A stretch of 64,000 nucleotides of DNA from Nemania diffusa (taxonomy: Eukaryota > Ascomycota > Sordariomycetes > Xylariales > Xylariaceae): assembly GCA_038501195.1 (NCBI GenBank), contig JBBPUQ010000008.1, positions 221,001 through 285,000 on the forward strand. Reading direction: 5' to 3'. Positions 24,208-36,700 of this stretch are shown here, in pieces; the first letter of the stretch is position 1, and each line of letters begins with the position of its first letter. The notes under the pieces were generated by a model, which saw only the letters and a program-made list of their open reading frames with translations, was not told the origin of the DNA and ran no database searches. The position numbers were made by a program, and so were the translations under genes.

Positions 24208-26000
24208 CGTGAAGGAGTGTAGGTCGAGTACGTGAATGCGCGGGCGGCAACGGGGTATTTTTACCTTTCGGGGATGGATCACGGAAGTGGTGGTGGTGGT
24301 GTGCTTGCTTCAAACTCCCCTGGTCAAAAGTCAGTCAATCAATCGGCTGTTTGTAAAAGAATTGTTGGCATTGGCTAAGCTCTCTATGTACTATCGTGCT
24401 AGATCATGCCACCTGCCTACACATAGGCACTCAACCACTGAGCTGGATCCTCCTTGATAGCGCTAGCGAAGTGTTATAGCGGGGAGCTCATGCCTGCCTA
24501 CCCCTTTTCGTACCATACCCGCGCATTCCACAGCTTCCGATTGGCCAGACCTCCCCGGATCGCCTATAAGGTCCCCTAGTCAAGCTGCCTAGTTACCTAT
24601 GTAGGTTGAGCTTTTAACTTCCGTTACTGATCGGAAGGATTATACAGAGTGGTGGATCATATAGACTCTGAAATTCATTATGGTACTCTGTAAAGTGAAT
24701 AGATATAAACAAGTATTTTCTGTATGCTATCTGATGCCGTTATTCCTCTGTATCATATTAAGAATTTCCTAGTGAAGGTAGTAAGTCTCTGCTTCGGGCA
24801 AAAGTTATTGCTTATTCTTTGCCATCCTAACAGAGCCCCGATTATACAAAATGTATTGGACCTAAGTATCGTAACATTATATGCCTGTAATGTGTACTGT
24901 AGATGAGTCTCTGGGGATAACAAAGCCCTTTAGTGTTTAATAAGAAGCACTTTTAGTAGAGAAACTCTTAGAAGCTATGTACTTAGCTTCAAGAGGGAGA
25001 CAACCTTCTTTGTTTTCCCATGATGTAGGTAGCCTATAGAATCAACATACCAAACAGTCTCTAATAGAGCTGTTAAAGAATCGAACCTTAACTTATACGT
25101 AGATCCACCGTACCAACTGTTGAAACATAACATGTCAAACTAGACTCGCCAAGACAGTGTGCCATACAGACGAAGTTTGATGATTTTTTTTAACGCACCG
25201 CACACCCATGATCGCCAAGAAAAGCACAGGGTAACGGGATCGGGGAGCTAAATGCTTGGCTGAGGATGATGCGATAGTTGGAGTTTGGAATCTTTCTTAC
25301 CCCGCACGCATCAGCGTTACATATCTAGATACCTCAGGACCTATACATGGGTATATAATAATGGACTACACATGGTAGTCTAGAGTTTCTTTTTAACCTG
25401 GACAAAAGGGCGCGAATGATTGATTAGTATTCAGCATGCACTTGCTTACTTAAACTGTTTTGTCATCTGCCATAATAGGAAAATGGTGTCGCATGTGTGG
25501 GATATGTTGAATGTTCTATAACGTAGTTGGCTGGCTAGCTAGCTACCAAAGCCCGAGGAGCGAGGAGACGGCTACTTACTCGTTGTCTCGGGATTCCATC
25601 TTCTAGACACCTAGCCTTCTATTTCCCAGACGGACTGTAGATGGGTCAGCAATACTCGCATCACGATCGTCTGAGAGTTTATTCCCGCACTCATACGTGG
25701 ACTCATACGTGAAGTGTATGGGTACGAGATAGAGTATAGGGATTTGGAAGAACTCAGTCGTCTCCGCTTTGCACCAAGACCTCCCATTCCCAGGTGGGAC
25801 CTGGGCGTAGTAACGAGAGTATATAAGAGGGCGGGGAGACATCGTCGTTGATACCTATGTAACACATTCTACGTCAGTGGCTTTCGAAGCTGGTACTACT
25901 TTAAATCGACGAGTCTGAAAACCCCCCGATACCATACCAATCCTGTTATCTTTCTGAACTGCCTATTTGCACAGTTACTCATCGTATACCTATCGTCATC
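24208..26000. other. Intergenic, with a tRNA-like relic
   Basis: No gene supported. It contains a tRNA-like segment at 24391-24456 (minus) and an isolated B-box-like GGTTCGATTC on the minus strand near 25085. Both lack a complete cloverleaf. Confidence 0.4.
24391..24456 (-). other. tRNA-related relic (possible SINE head or dead tRNA)
   Basis: On the minus strand, AGCTCAGTGGTTGAGTGCC looks like a tRNA D-arm with a good A box. It is followed by a five-base-pair anticodon-like stem (TGCCT/AGGCA) with a six-base loop. The T-arm and B box expected next are not recognisable, so this is not a functional tRNA gene. Confidence 0.3.
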
Positions 26001-26506
26001 ATGCCTGAAGGAGGATGTTTCTGCGGTAAGGTGCGGTACGCCATCGAGGGCGAACCATTAGGCAAGGTCCGTCGATCTACTCTGCTCTACAGAATACCAT
26101 ACCACTCACTCCCCTCCTCATCCTCCAAACGCACCAAGAACCCACAACCTAACCTCTGCCGCAGGCCCTCTGCCACTGCCTCGACTGCCGCAAGATCACC
26201 GGCAGCACGTACAGCACGAACCTGATCATCGCGGGCCCCAACTTCAAGCTCGTGTCCGGGGCGCCCAAGGCGATCGCCAAGACGGCGGGCTCGGGCCGCG
26301 AGATCGTGTCGCACTTCTGCGGCGACTGCGGCAGCACGCTGTGGCGCGACGGCGCGTCCTTCGGCGACGCCAAGGTCCTCAAGGCCGGCACGCTCGACGA
26401 CCTCGACGCCCTCGACGCCGCGCACCCCGCCGTCGAGCTGTTCGCGAGCCGGAGGGTTGGCTGGGTCGGGGAGGTTGCGGGTGCCGAGCAGAAGGCGGGC
26501 ATGTAG
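26001..26506 (+). CDS. GFA/Mss4-like zinc-binding protein
   Basis: Family named after glutathione-dependent formaldehyde-activating enzyme; most fungal members have no proven activity, and a glutathione adduct or thiol-related role is presumed. Two exons, 26001-26066 and 26165-26506, are separated by a 98-nt intron (donor GTCCGT, acceptor GCCGCAG) and give 135 residues. Zinc ligands are clear: GGCFCGKVRY (C-x-C), ALCHCLDCRK (C-x-C-x-x-C) created by the splice, and HFCGDCGSTLW (C-x-x-C). The C-terminal part (KAGTLDD... VELFASRRVGW) matches the usual end of the family, and the length is normal. The coding sequence of exon 2 is markedly G+C-rich compared with its flanks. Confidence 0.88.
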
Positions 26507-28721
26507 GGGTCCAGTCTAGACTGCGGATCTTGGACTTGACGGTGAGGGTTAAGGGTACCTATGTGCCGGATGCAGGGATGTGCAGTGGCGCTGGCTTTAC
26601 CTAGATGGTTGGGTTATTTAGTGTAGGTATGGAGATGACTAGTCGGTGTATGGGAAATGATATATGGAGTAGTAGTTGGGAATGCAAAAAAGGGGTTAGC
26701 TATGCCTGCTTTGAAAATGCTCTAACGAGGTATAATCATCGAGATAATGAGTGTGTTAATTTTACCGAGCACATGCTGCCTGATTTGAAAACGTGGTGAC
26801 TAAATAAATCGAGACTACTTGTATGTAACATCAATAGGTACCTCAAGATCATGCCAGTGGTCTGTGAAGATCAAGGGAGATTAATCTGGCTCCAGTAACC
26901 TTCTCATGTGCGTATCTGACTCTACAGTCCCTGGTTGGTTCTCTTGGGGATACTATTGTTTATTCGTACCTTGTGACGACGACCTTCCTTTATTTTCCTT
27001 GTTGGGCATTTCTTATGTCTATCTGCAAGCATGAAATAGTCGAGGAGAACCCTGCACAATACAAGTATGATTGTGATCGGGCTGTCATAAATACTTAGAT
27101 GACAAAGTCTTACAGAAACGGCTCATGCTGATCGCTTTTCAATATCAAAATATTAGCTACATGATGTAACTACCTACTTTATAGATGGAGGTCGATCCAT
27201 CCCTGGCAAGAAATGCCGCGTAACTAAGACCTTTAATATTATTGTTGACGACACCGAGAGGATGAACGATTCGTGGTTCGGAACATGATCTACACAAATT
27301 CGTCTTAATCGAGAACAACGGATGCTAAGCTTTTTCATCTGCAGAATACCAACCATGGTCGACGGCAGCGAGAGCCAATGAAATTCTAGAAGCAGCACTA
27401 GATCGACCGGGAGCTTGTTCGGGGGGATTCTGGGGCACTAGGAGGTCACTAGGTCGTCTTGGTAGGCTGTGCACCCTGCTGTGAATTTAAGGGATGAATG
27501 AATTATTGGACTACCTACCTATTCTGTACCTATACTGCGGCGTAGACTGAGCTACCTGGCCACAAGTAAGTATCTATACGTGTAGGTGAGATACCCGCAT
27601 TCTTTCCCACCGTTTTTCTTTGAAATAACAGGGATATAGGGAAATGGCTTTGCAAAGAAACTAGGAAGTGTTCTTTGTTTCCGCGTGGCGGACAACACTG
27701 GGCACTTGATCTGTGAGCACGTCGGCTATGACTTCATCTCGAAGATTTTCGTCCAACATGGTGTTTGAACTACCAGCGTTGGTGCCTACTCTGGTACCTA
27801 ACTGGCCCAATCAATGCTTTGTTGCTTGTTTCTCGTTTCGGATGTGTGGATAAGATCAGCTTTACCAATCTCAGGAAACACTGCCACACTCCGGCCTCGT
27901 ATCAGCCTGGGTTTCCACTGTTCCATCTCGATCCTGCAGTACCTGGCCGGTGTATACTGTGGGTATGTTAGAGGTGTGCACGGTACCGCATTCACTCGCT
28001 ATGGATACATAGGCGACGGCTTCTGAGTTTTAAACCAAAACAAAACTAAGTGTAGATACATATGGCAGTGCAACTTTAGTGAAATTAACAGCTGGGGGCT
28101 GTCATGTTAAGCGGTATGTAGGTAGGTACATACATATATGTACTTACAGCGCCAGTGCATAATACAGTGTATGTAGTAGAGCAGCCTTTCACGTTGTTAT
28201 TTCCGTCCGAGTGGAGCTGGAATACGCCAGGCTAGTCCTTTAGCGCCTAGCACACGTAACTGTCATCCAATTGGGGGCTAGGCTTGGCCTGAGCTCGGAA
28301 AAGTCTTGGCCCCTTTAAACGTGCGTCAGCCCAGTGTTGATGCCAACCCGTGTCTCCCCTCCTCATTCGTTATACTTTTTGCCCTTTCTATGTATTTGAT
28401 CCTCCTCGCATGACAACATCCGCTTGACTCCCCAGAACCCGAACAATAATAATTCACCACCAACACTCTTTGACAGCCCGAGGACTGTCTCGTTCTTCAG
28501 CCCCAAGACCGTCTCTCGTTGTGGTCTCTTTAGTCGATTGATTGATTTGCATTTTCGCATCGCATTCGACCCTTTCGACTCTTTCTGCTTCGCTTACACG
28601 GCTCCCCGTCCAACTCGAGTCGCGACCGTCTCTATAATACCCTTCATACGAATATCGAAACGACCAATTCGCGCATCCGACACTTGCATTTGACACAGAC
28701 TTCGCTATACCAACCTTCATC
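26507..28721. other. Intergenic and GH72 promoter region
   Basis: No supported gene. The last 300 bp before the GH72 start are C/T-rich and free of long frames in the sense direction, consistent with a promoter and leader. Confidence 0.5.
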
Positions 28722-30411
28722 ATGAAGCTGTCCTCGGTCATCGGGGCTGCCGCGCTATCCGGCTCCGTCTACGCCGCCAGCTACGACACTATCCCCGACA
28801 TCAAGGTCTACGGCCAGCACTTCTTCTACACGAACAACGGCTCGCAATTGTAAAGACTTCCTTCTCCTATGCTACTGCATATGTCTACATTTGAGTCGGG
28901 TGCTAACTTGCGATGATAGTTTGTTGAAGGGTGTTGCCTACCAAGAGAACTTCTCCCCCAATGGCTCAACCAGCACTAACGTCACTTACACCGACCCTCT
29001 CTCTAGCAAGGCGAACTGCGCAAGAGACATTCCCTTCATGAAGAAGCTCTTCACCAACGTGATCCGTGTCTACGCTGTCGACCCGACGGTCGACCACGAT
29101 GATTGCATGGAGCTGCTCGCCGCCAACGACATCTACGTCGTTGCCGATCTTAGCGAGCCCAGCACCTCTATCGACAGCAACGACCCCGAGTGGAACCTGC
29201 CTCTGTATGAACGCTACACTTCAGTCGTCACAGCTCTGCAAAAGTACAACAACGTGATTGGCTTCTTCGCTGGCAACGAGGTCATCGAGTCGGCCAACCA
29301 GACTGCCGCTTCGGCCTTCGTCAAGGCTGCCGTCCGAGACACCAAGGCCTTCATCAAATCCCAGGGCTACCGTGACACACTGGGCGTTGGCTACGCTACT
29401 GCCGATGTGCCTTCGCGAGACGAGCTAGCCCATTACTTTGCTTGCGAGCCTATTGACGGCGTGGATACCACCATCGACTTCTGGGGCTACAACGTTTACT
29501 CGTGGTGCGGCGATAGCAACTACATCGCGTCCTCGTACGGTGAGCGCGTGGACTTCTTCCGCGACTACCCGGTTCCCGCCTTCTTCGCTGAGTATGGATG
29601 CATCGAAGGTATTGTCGGTGGACCTACCCACCGCCCCTTTACCGAGGTCGCGGTTCTATTCGGCAACATGACGGAGGTGTTCTCAGGCGGTATCGTGTAC
29701 CAGTGGTTCCAGTCTGAAAACAACTACGGCCTCGTCCAGATTGAAAACAATGAGGTGGTGCCCGAGCCCGACTTCACGTCTTTGATGAGCCAGTTAGCCA
29801 AGGTTACCCCCAGCCTCACGGCGTCGAGCGCCTATACACCTAGCAACACGGCTCCCGCCTGCCCGGCCACCGGCACCTCGTGGGCGCCTGTTGCTTCCCC
29901 CCTCCCTGCCGTGGTCAACTCTGCTCTCTGCGACTGTGCCATGGCGAGTTTGTCTTGCACCGTTAGTTCCAACGATGCCGACTCTTACGGCTCCGTGTTC
30001 GGTTACCTCTGCGACGCAAACCTAGATGGCGGGAAATACTGTGTTGGTATTGCGCACAATGCCACGACGGGTGACTACGGTGCCTACTCTGGCTGCTCGC
30101 CCAAGCAGCAGCTCGCCTTCGTAGTCAACCAATACTACGAAGCCCAGGATTCCACCAACAAGGCCAGCGCTTGCGACTTCAGCGGTCTTGCTGAGACCCA
30201 GAGCCCCAAGACGTCAAGCAGCTGCACCAGCTTGCTCGAAGCTGCCGGTACCGACGGCTCCGGATCTGCCAGCGAGCCCACGGGAGCAGTAAGCTCGTCC
30301 TCCAGCGCTGCTTCTCCTAACGGCCTTTCTACCGGTTCTTTCGGTCAGACTTTCTTTGTTGCTTACGTTCTCACGGCTCTGGTATCCGGAGTTGGTATGC
30401 TTGTACTATAA
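28722..30411 (+). CDS. 1,3-beta-glucanosyltransferase GH72 with CBM43, GPI-anchored
   Basis: Gas/Gel/Phr-type enzyme that cuts and re-joins 1,3-beta-glucan chains in the growing cell wall. Exon 1 is 28722-28849 and exon 2 is 28920-30411, with a 70-nt intron (donor GTAAAG, branch GCTAAC, acceptor ATAG). Together they give 539 residues. The signal peptide is about residues 1-19 (SVIGAAALSGSVYA). The catalytic acid/base is Glu163 in FFAGNEVIE and the nucleophile is Glu267 in FFAEYGC. A cysteine-rich CBM43 (X8) module follows (LCDCAMASLSC ... YLCDANLDGGKYC ... ACDFSG). The tail is Ser/Ala-rich, then hydrophobic to the end (FFVAYVLTALVSGVGMLVL), a GPI-attachment signal. The domain order equals the Gas1/Gel1 subfamily with CBM43. 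The upstream exon is essential for the signal peptide. Confidence 0.93.
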
Positions 30412-31186
30412 GAATGTGGATTTAATGTGAGGGAGAAGAGGAGGCGAGACGAGTTGGATTCCTGTAGGTTAGGAAACAAAAGGTTAATATGTCATAGACA
30501 ACCGTGTATTTGAAGTGTCCGTCACATGATTTACTAGGTCATGACTTGGTTTCCGGGGGTCGAAGATGTTGGTCACGATGGAAATCGGGGCACAGAGAAG
30601 TCTTTTCAATTTGATCTCAGATAGAGTTTAAGGAATGTACATCGGCCTGGCGTCATGGAATTCGATCCTTCGGTAAAAAGTACTGTTTAAATGAGCGATA
30701 AAACTATCACGATACCTACTAGAAGCCCCTCATTGTCTCCAACGTGTTGGTCAGAAATATGCGTACGTAGGCGAGACGCGGTGGATTTGGAATTCTCCTG
30801 CTCAGAACATTGTTACGGGAGAATACGGGTGACGCCAACTCCTACACAAGTACAATCTGTCTATCTACCTAATCCAAGAGGATTTGATAACTCTGATTCG
30901 TTGTTGAATGAATTTTAGCATTAGATACGTACAACTGGGCTGGCTACCTACATATGTAGATAACCTAACGAGTGGACTTTTCCGATAAGGACAGAAAGGC
31001 GTGTGAGTAATAATTATTGGGGTACATGTAAATCGCACCTCCTCTTCCCCCTCTCGCTCCTTCTCCCCCCTTATAATATGATACTTGCATTATGACAAAC
31101 TTATGATACCTGGGCGTGGCTACCCCCTTAGTCATACCTACTTCCTTGCATTTTGTCATCAACGACCTGGAACTTGACAACTCATT
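30412..31186. other. Convergent intergenic region
   Basis: Lies between the 3' ends of the GH72 and GH94 genes. I see no coding or structural feature beyond A+T-rich 3' flanks. Confidence 0.5.
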
Positions 31187-33796
31187 TTACATGGGCACTG
31201 AAACATGTAGCTGGTATGTCTCCCCAGGCACAATCGACGTAAACTTGGCCTCGGGTAATACTCTGTCGTTATATCGCACGACGACCTCGTCCACATCCGC
31301 CTTCTTAATGGTAACAATGAACGTGGCCCCGCGGAACAACCGCGTGACCGTCATGCCGTCCCATTGCGGCGGCAGCTGCGGCTGAATCGTGAGGCCATCA
31401 GCATCGCCGCGCAGACCACACAAGCCCTCGATGAAGCAGCGGTAGGCCCACGACACGGTGCCCGTGTTGAACAGCTGGCTCGAGCGGCCGGCCGTGCGCG
31501 GGTACTCGCGCCAGGCGCCGCGGTAGTAGTTGGGCACGTAGACGGGCATCTGGCCCCTCTGGACGTAATCCGCCTCGCTGGGCCCCGGCACGAGCTTGCG
31601 CAGCACCTCGTACGCGCGGTCGGCCTGCTCGCCGCCGCCGCGCCCGTACAGCGCGTGGATGTAGTACACGGCCGCGTGGTTGTACACGGACCCGTTCTCC
31701 GCCGAGCCGGGGTACTTCTGCGTCACGCGCCCCACGTCCTCGCGCATCGCCGTGTACGGCGGCGCGAACATCAGCGTGCCGTAGGGCGTCGAGAGCTGCG
31801 CGTCGACGGCGGGGAGCAGCTGCGCGATCTGAGACGGCGAGGCGGCGCCGCTGAGCATGGCCCATGTTTGCGGGTTCAGCCAGATGCGGCCCTCGGGGTC
31901 GGACGCGACGCCGAAGATGACGTCGTCGTCGGTGATGCCGCGCGCGTACCACGAGCCGCGCCACATGTGCGTGTTCGCGGCGTCGTTGACCGCCTTGGCC
32001 CCCTCGCGGTAATGCGCCGCGAGGTCGGGCTTGTTCTGGTGCGCGCACACGTCCGCCCACAGCTTGCACGAGAACCCGGTCGCGAGCGTGAGCCATCCTG
32101 ACACGCCCTTGCCCTTGTACCCGACCATATTCATGGGGTCGCACCAGTCGCCCTGCGCGATGTAGCTGAGCCCGCGCTCGTCGCGCGCCGACAGCAGCCA
32201 GTCCACCGCGCGCGAGATGCGCTCGAATACCGTCTGGGTCACGCCGTTGTGGTCCGTCACGGGCTCGGCGAGGAGCGCGTAGTCGGCTGTCTCGGACAAG
32301 TACGCCTCGAGCGTCACGGGCAGCCACACGCAGTGGTCCGTGTGCGGGATCTGGTTGATGTACTTGAGCTCGGCGCCCTCGGCCAGCAGGATGCCGTCCG
32401 GCATCGCGCCCGTCGCCTCCTGCTGCGCCAGCGCCGTCAGGAACGCACGCCGCGCCACGTTCGGCGCGATGTAGGTCATGCCCATGTTGTCTTGTAAATA
32501 GTTGCGCGTCTGCGGGTCCGTGGTCAGCCGGTTCACGTCCCCGTGGTAGTAGCATTGCCGTGGCAGCCAGTGGTTTACGAAGTTGTCGAGCGCCGGGTCG
32601 GGCGTTGTGATTTGTAGGCATCCCGTGCCCCGCGCGATGTACGCCGCGTAGTCGGACGCGCACCGCGCGAACCCGGCCTTGCTGAGGTACCGCGCTTTCA
32701 TCGTGCGGATCTCGTCGTCGTCCACCGCGGGGCCCAGCAGGAACCGCAATGTGGAAGTCTCCTCGGCGGCGAGTGATAGTCTGTACTGCACGGCCGCCAC
32801 GGGCGTCTCGTAGCGCGCGTCACTGCGGCTGAGCTCGTCTTGCTCGAGGACACCCGACGGCGCATGCAGTCCGCCCTCGCCCTCGAACGCGCCTTGCCTG
32901 GCATCCCACGACGCGGGTGGCGTCTCGCAGAGGAAGTACGTCTTATCCTTGAGCTGCTTGTTCTTGAAGTAGTCCTCTGCCTTCTGGTACGGCGTGATGC
33001 TACTCGCCACAACACCCCCCAGGTCCTCCCGCCACTCACCCGACTGGTTCATCCACGACATGTACCCGAAGGGGAAGTACGGATACACGCTAACCCTACG
33101 CGGGCGGTCCGTGAGGTTCGCCACGCTCACGGTCCACAGCTCGGCGACGTCGTGCGTGGGGATGCTCAGCGTCATGTCGACGCGCAGACCAAGGCTCTCG
33201 ACGGTCCAGCGCACGTCGCTCTTGCCGGCCGAGAAGACGAACTTGTCCAGCGGCGCGCGCGCGGGCTCGAAGGGCGCCGAGAAGAGCTCCGAGGTCTCCT
33301 CGTCCTTGACGTACACGAAGCGCCCCGGGTGGTGCGCGTAGTAGTTCTGCTCCGGCTGCATGAAGGTCCGCGCCTCGAGGTTCGGCGCGTGCATGTACTT
33401 GGCCGGCTCCGGCTGCATGAACTGCGCCGTGGCGTAGCCGCGGCACGTCACCTGGATCATCATCTGCTGGTTCCAGAGGAAGGTGCCCGCCTTGGGCAGG
33501 GCGGTTGGGCTTGTCAGCTCGTAGCGCGAGCCGTCGGGTGTGGGGGCGCAGAGGGGCGGGGTGGTTTTGGTGTTGCCATTGCTGTTACTGCCGTTACTGT
33601 TGTTGCTGCCGTGGCTGTTGTTGTTACTATTGCCATTACTATTGCCGTTGCTTCTACTGCCATTGGCACTCCCATTGTTACCATCGTTGGCACCGTTGGC
33701 ACTTCTGGAAGGATTGGATCCATTAGCCCCGTTAGCACCGTTCCTCGCTACGGGCCTCTCCACCTCTCCGCCCGAGCTGGCCGAATTAATCGTCAT
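31187..33796 (-). CDS. GH94 phosphorylase, probable cellobionic acid phosphorylase
   Basis: GH94 enzymes break beta-glucosides with inorganic phosphate, releasing glucose-1-phosphate. Ascomycete members related to Neurospora NdvB act on cellobionic acid, the product of oxidative cellulose attack. The single exon encodes 869 residues with no signal peptide, so it is intracellular. Residues about 1-80 are a low-complexity Asn/Ser/Gly tract encoded by imperfect triplet repeats (about 33590-33750). The body contains [30 protein letters not shown], the catalytic block [17 protein letters not shown] with Asp553 as predicted general acid, and [16 protein letters not shown] near the phosphate site. 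The family usually has W-N-D; here it is W-C-D. The gene is very G+C-rich. Substrate preference (cellobionate versus cellobiose) is inferred from family knowledge. The ATG at 33796 is the first in frame. Confidence 0.88.
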   Translation of the reverse strand: MTINSASSGGEVERPVARNGANGANGSNPSRSANGANDGNNGSANGSRSNGNSNGNSNNNSHGSNNSNGSNSNGNTKTTPPLCAPTPDGSRYELTSPTALPKAGTFLWNQQMMIQVTCRGYATAQFMQPEPAKYMHAPNLEARTFMQPEQNYYAHHPGRFVYVKDEETSELFSAPFEPARAPLDKFVFSAGKSDVRWTVESLGLRVDMTLSIPTHDVAELWTVSVANLTDRPRRVSVYPYFPFGYMSWMNQSGEWREDLGGVVASSITPYQKAEDYFKNKQLKDKTYFLCETPPASWDARQGAFEGEGGLHAPSGVLEQDELSRSDARYETPVAAVQYRLSLAAEETSTLRFLLGPAVDDDEIRTMKARYLSKAGFARCASDYAAYIARGTGCLQITTPDPALDNFVNHWLPRQCYYHGDVNRLTTDPQTRNYLQDNMGMTYIAPNVARRAFLTALAQQEATGAMPDGILLAEGAELKYINQIPHTDHCVWLPVTLEAYLSETADYALLAEPVTDHNGVTQTVFERISRAVDWLLSARDERGLSYIAQGDWCDPMNMVGYKGKGVSGWLTLATGFSCKLWADVCAHQNKPDLAAHYREGAKAVNDAANTHMWRGSWYARGITDDDVIFGVASDPEGRIWLNPQTWAMLSGAASPSQIAQLLPAVDAQLSTPYGTLMFAPPYTAMREDVGRVTQKYPGSAENGSVYNHAAVYYIHALYGRGGGEQADRAYEVLRKLVPGPSEADYVQRGQMPVYVPNYYRGAWREYPRTAGRSSQLFNTGTVSWAYRCFIEGLCGLRGDADGLTIQPQLPPQWDGMTVTRLFRGATFIVTIKKADVDEVVVRYNDRVLPEAKFTSIVPGETYQLHVSVPM

Positions 33797-36700
33797 TGGA
33801 AAGGGAGTTCTGGGTGGTTAGCCGGTTCCGTGGCTGAAAGACTGCGTCTCCGAGATCTGCCGAGTCCGGTTCGGGGCTCTTCGGAAGAACAGGGCGGTTT
33901 TTACAATCCGGGACTTGGCATAAAATCTTGGTCAAGAGAGGTGCCGGGTCAATTAGATACCAATATTTTCAGAAGGAGAAAAATTCCAGAATTCTCTCGA
34001 TCCGAAAATGATGGGAGTGTTACGGTGACGGAAAATGGGAAAATGATAAAAAAGGAAGAAACAGATTCTTACTCGCTCCCGACGGCCGGATACGAAAAAA
34101 CAGGAAGACATCGCTCACATTTTGTGTCCCCCATGGAGCCATGGCTGACCAGAAACCTTGACCAGCCGCCAGGCCAGAGCCGAGCAAGAGAGAGAGCATA
34201 GCAGAGCAGAACTAATATCGAGCAACGAGGGCAAACTAACCCAGCCCAGCCCAGTCAGCGCAGCAAGCCAGCCAGCCAGCGACCAACAATCCGAGCACGC
34301 CAGCCAGTCATCCCAGGCACATTTCACAGCTACCGTGCCTCCCTGAGCAGCGTTTTTTTCTGCCGCGTGGTCATGAGCCGATGGCCCCGGCGCCGCCACC
34401 GGACCGTCGAGTATTGCAAATTTAGCACGTACAGTAATGGAGAAGCAGAAGGGAACCGCGCTGCTCCCCCCAAATCCCTGCGATGCCTAGCACGGCTAGC
34501 ACGGGAGAATCTGCGGGTAAAGAGGTGCGGTGAGGCCACCCGGCCAATCGCCTCCCGTCACAGCTCGCTGCCACCCCCTTGGTCCCTCAACCCAATCGCT
34601 AGCCTTGGAGTATCGGTCAGCTGACCCCACCGTCGTGCTGGGTTCGGGGAACGCCCGACCGGGGGGCAGCTCTGGGTGATGGGAATTGGTCGGTGCGTTT
34701 GATTGATGCATTTGATTGATGGATGTCCACGGCTCACGACATTGCATCTACATAGCACATACATGGATTTACATTATGATGCATACGTACATAGTGTCCT
34801 AGACAGGTACACAACACCTACCTAAGTACTCCGTATATAGACTACGTACCTACGCAGGAGTGTAAGACTGTAAGTAACGACTTACTGCGTAGCTGTGCAT
34901 TGACCTCACCTATGTATCTTTTATCTGTCGGTCAGTGTCTTGTCGTCTCTTGTCATGGCCGGCTGTCGCAGGCGCGCGTGGGGGGAATGCGATCCCGCTG
35001 TCGAAATCCCGTTTCCATCATGCAGCCGACTCCCGAAAGAGGTAGGTAGTTGGTTGGGGGTCGGTCTTGCTGACGTTCTGACTTTCTGGTAGGTAGCTTC
35101 TCCCGATTTCACGATAATGTGGTTTGGGGTTTTTGGAGTCGATGGGGTCGATGGGGTCGATCATCCCTATGGTAGCATATTACTGCGTACAGCACTTTAG
35201 CTGGCTTAAGTACCTAATATTGTCTAGTGTGGCTGCTGTGTGGATGGAAATTAGTAGGTTAGGGTTCTTCATTAATTTTGTCTGAACCATGACGTACCTT
35301 GCTTGCAATGCTAAGTTATGGCAACTTTGGTAAGTCCAGGAGATGGTCTAAAGAGCCTCAGCGATCTATCTGCGCATAGTAAGTACAGCACGCCAATTGA
35401 GTACGCAATAGCAGATGGCTTCTTCGTTGGAATACTTCCATTGTTTCAGGAATATTACAATTAAAACTTACATCGGGTAAAGGGCTGGAATAGGGAACTC
35501 GAGCTTCAACGATCGCCCTTTGTGGTATCCCTAACCTTTCTAGATCGGTGTAAGATGTGTGTGTCTAAGGCGGACTAGCTACAGCTGTTCATGCACTCCA
35601 TCCACCAGACGTTGCATCTACGGGATACATCATATATTATCTCTATACGGACCGATATTTACTCTAGCGAGGCTCCAAGTACTTTAATCCGCTTATTGGG
35701 ATTCCCTGGCCGCAGTCATGTCAGTTATTATTCAGGTCCTCCCACTGGCCGTTGCATCGTTCGCTTGGGCATGTTGGGGTGCACGACGGGTGTGCATCCC
35801 ATCGTCTTCAGGCGTTATTTCGGCTGCATCCGCATTCTGGACTCCGAGAGGTGTTGGTATGCGGGCATTGTAACCGGGAGGCCTCGGTGCGCGCTGCGGG
35901 TTGATTGCCAGTGTCACACCGGGAGTCGTGAACAACCTGTCACGACTACAATGTTTATCTATTGTGTACCTTCATCGAGCATTCGGTATTGGGATACCTC
36001 CCAGTATATACATACAATGCATAGTGGCGTGCAATTGCATCTATATATATCACTAGGGAACGCGGCCCGGCCAACGACACGAGAGACGCTATTAGTCTGG
36101 GCAAGTAATCATCGAAGTCCAAACAGGTCCTACACGATGTCACGCGCAGTTTTCCTCGAGTGTTTTACTAGTTTATGGTCATCCTCCGACGTCGGTTACG
36201 AGAGCTGAATAAGGCAGCATAAGTACTGTCATCTTGCGCACAAATCAACTCACCAGCCCCTTGGCTTTTCAAATTGAGTCTGCGTCATCGTAGTGTCCAA
36301 ATCCAAGAAATGGCTTTCTTGTACCAGAATCGTACATTAATACGGTGGACCCCCAATTTTCTATCGATTTCGGGTTTTGGGGCGATTATTGGCTAGTACG
36401 TCATAATTTAAAGGCCCGGCCTTAAATATAGGAGCGCACCGAGACGTACTCTTCTCACGTTCAATCTGCGACTTGCATGGGATCATAAAACGCCGCTGCT
36501 ATTCACTTTATTCGTATCATATTCCGATGTTATCGACGATGGCTCGACTGTTAGGATTTATCAATCCGATTTTGATCTCAACCTCGTTGGCTTAAGAGAC
36601 ACGGTCTCGTTTCCTATCTTTGATTCTCGTCTGCAAATCTAAACAACTCTTAGGTAGTTGTTCCCCATCCTTTTTCATAGTATCGTCTTCCCTAACCACG

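Noticed and set aside
25040..25140. Minus-strand GGTTCGATTC with flanking partial stem
   Set aside because: The D-arm and anticodon stem cannot be folded; chance match or very old relic.
31364..34201. Long frames opposite and offset to the GH94 gene
   Set aside because: Shadow frames of a G+C-rich coding region (Arg/Ala/Pro-rich translations), as also seen over the F-box/ankyrin and saf4 genes.
35591..36208. 205-codon plus-strand frame
   Set aside because: Mixed composition without domain motifs, overlapped by frames on the other strand; length alone is not convincing.
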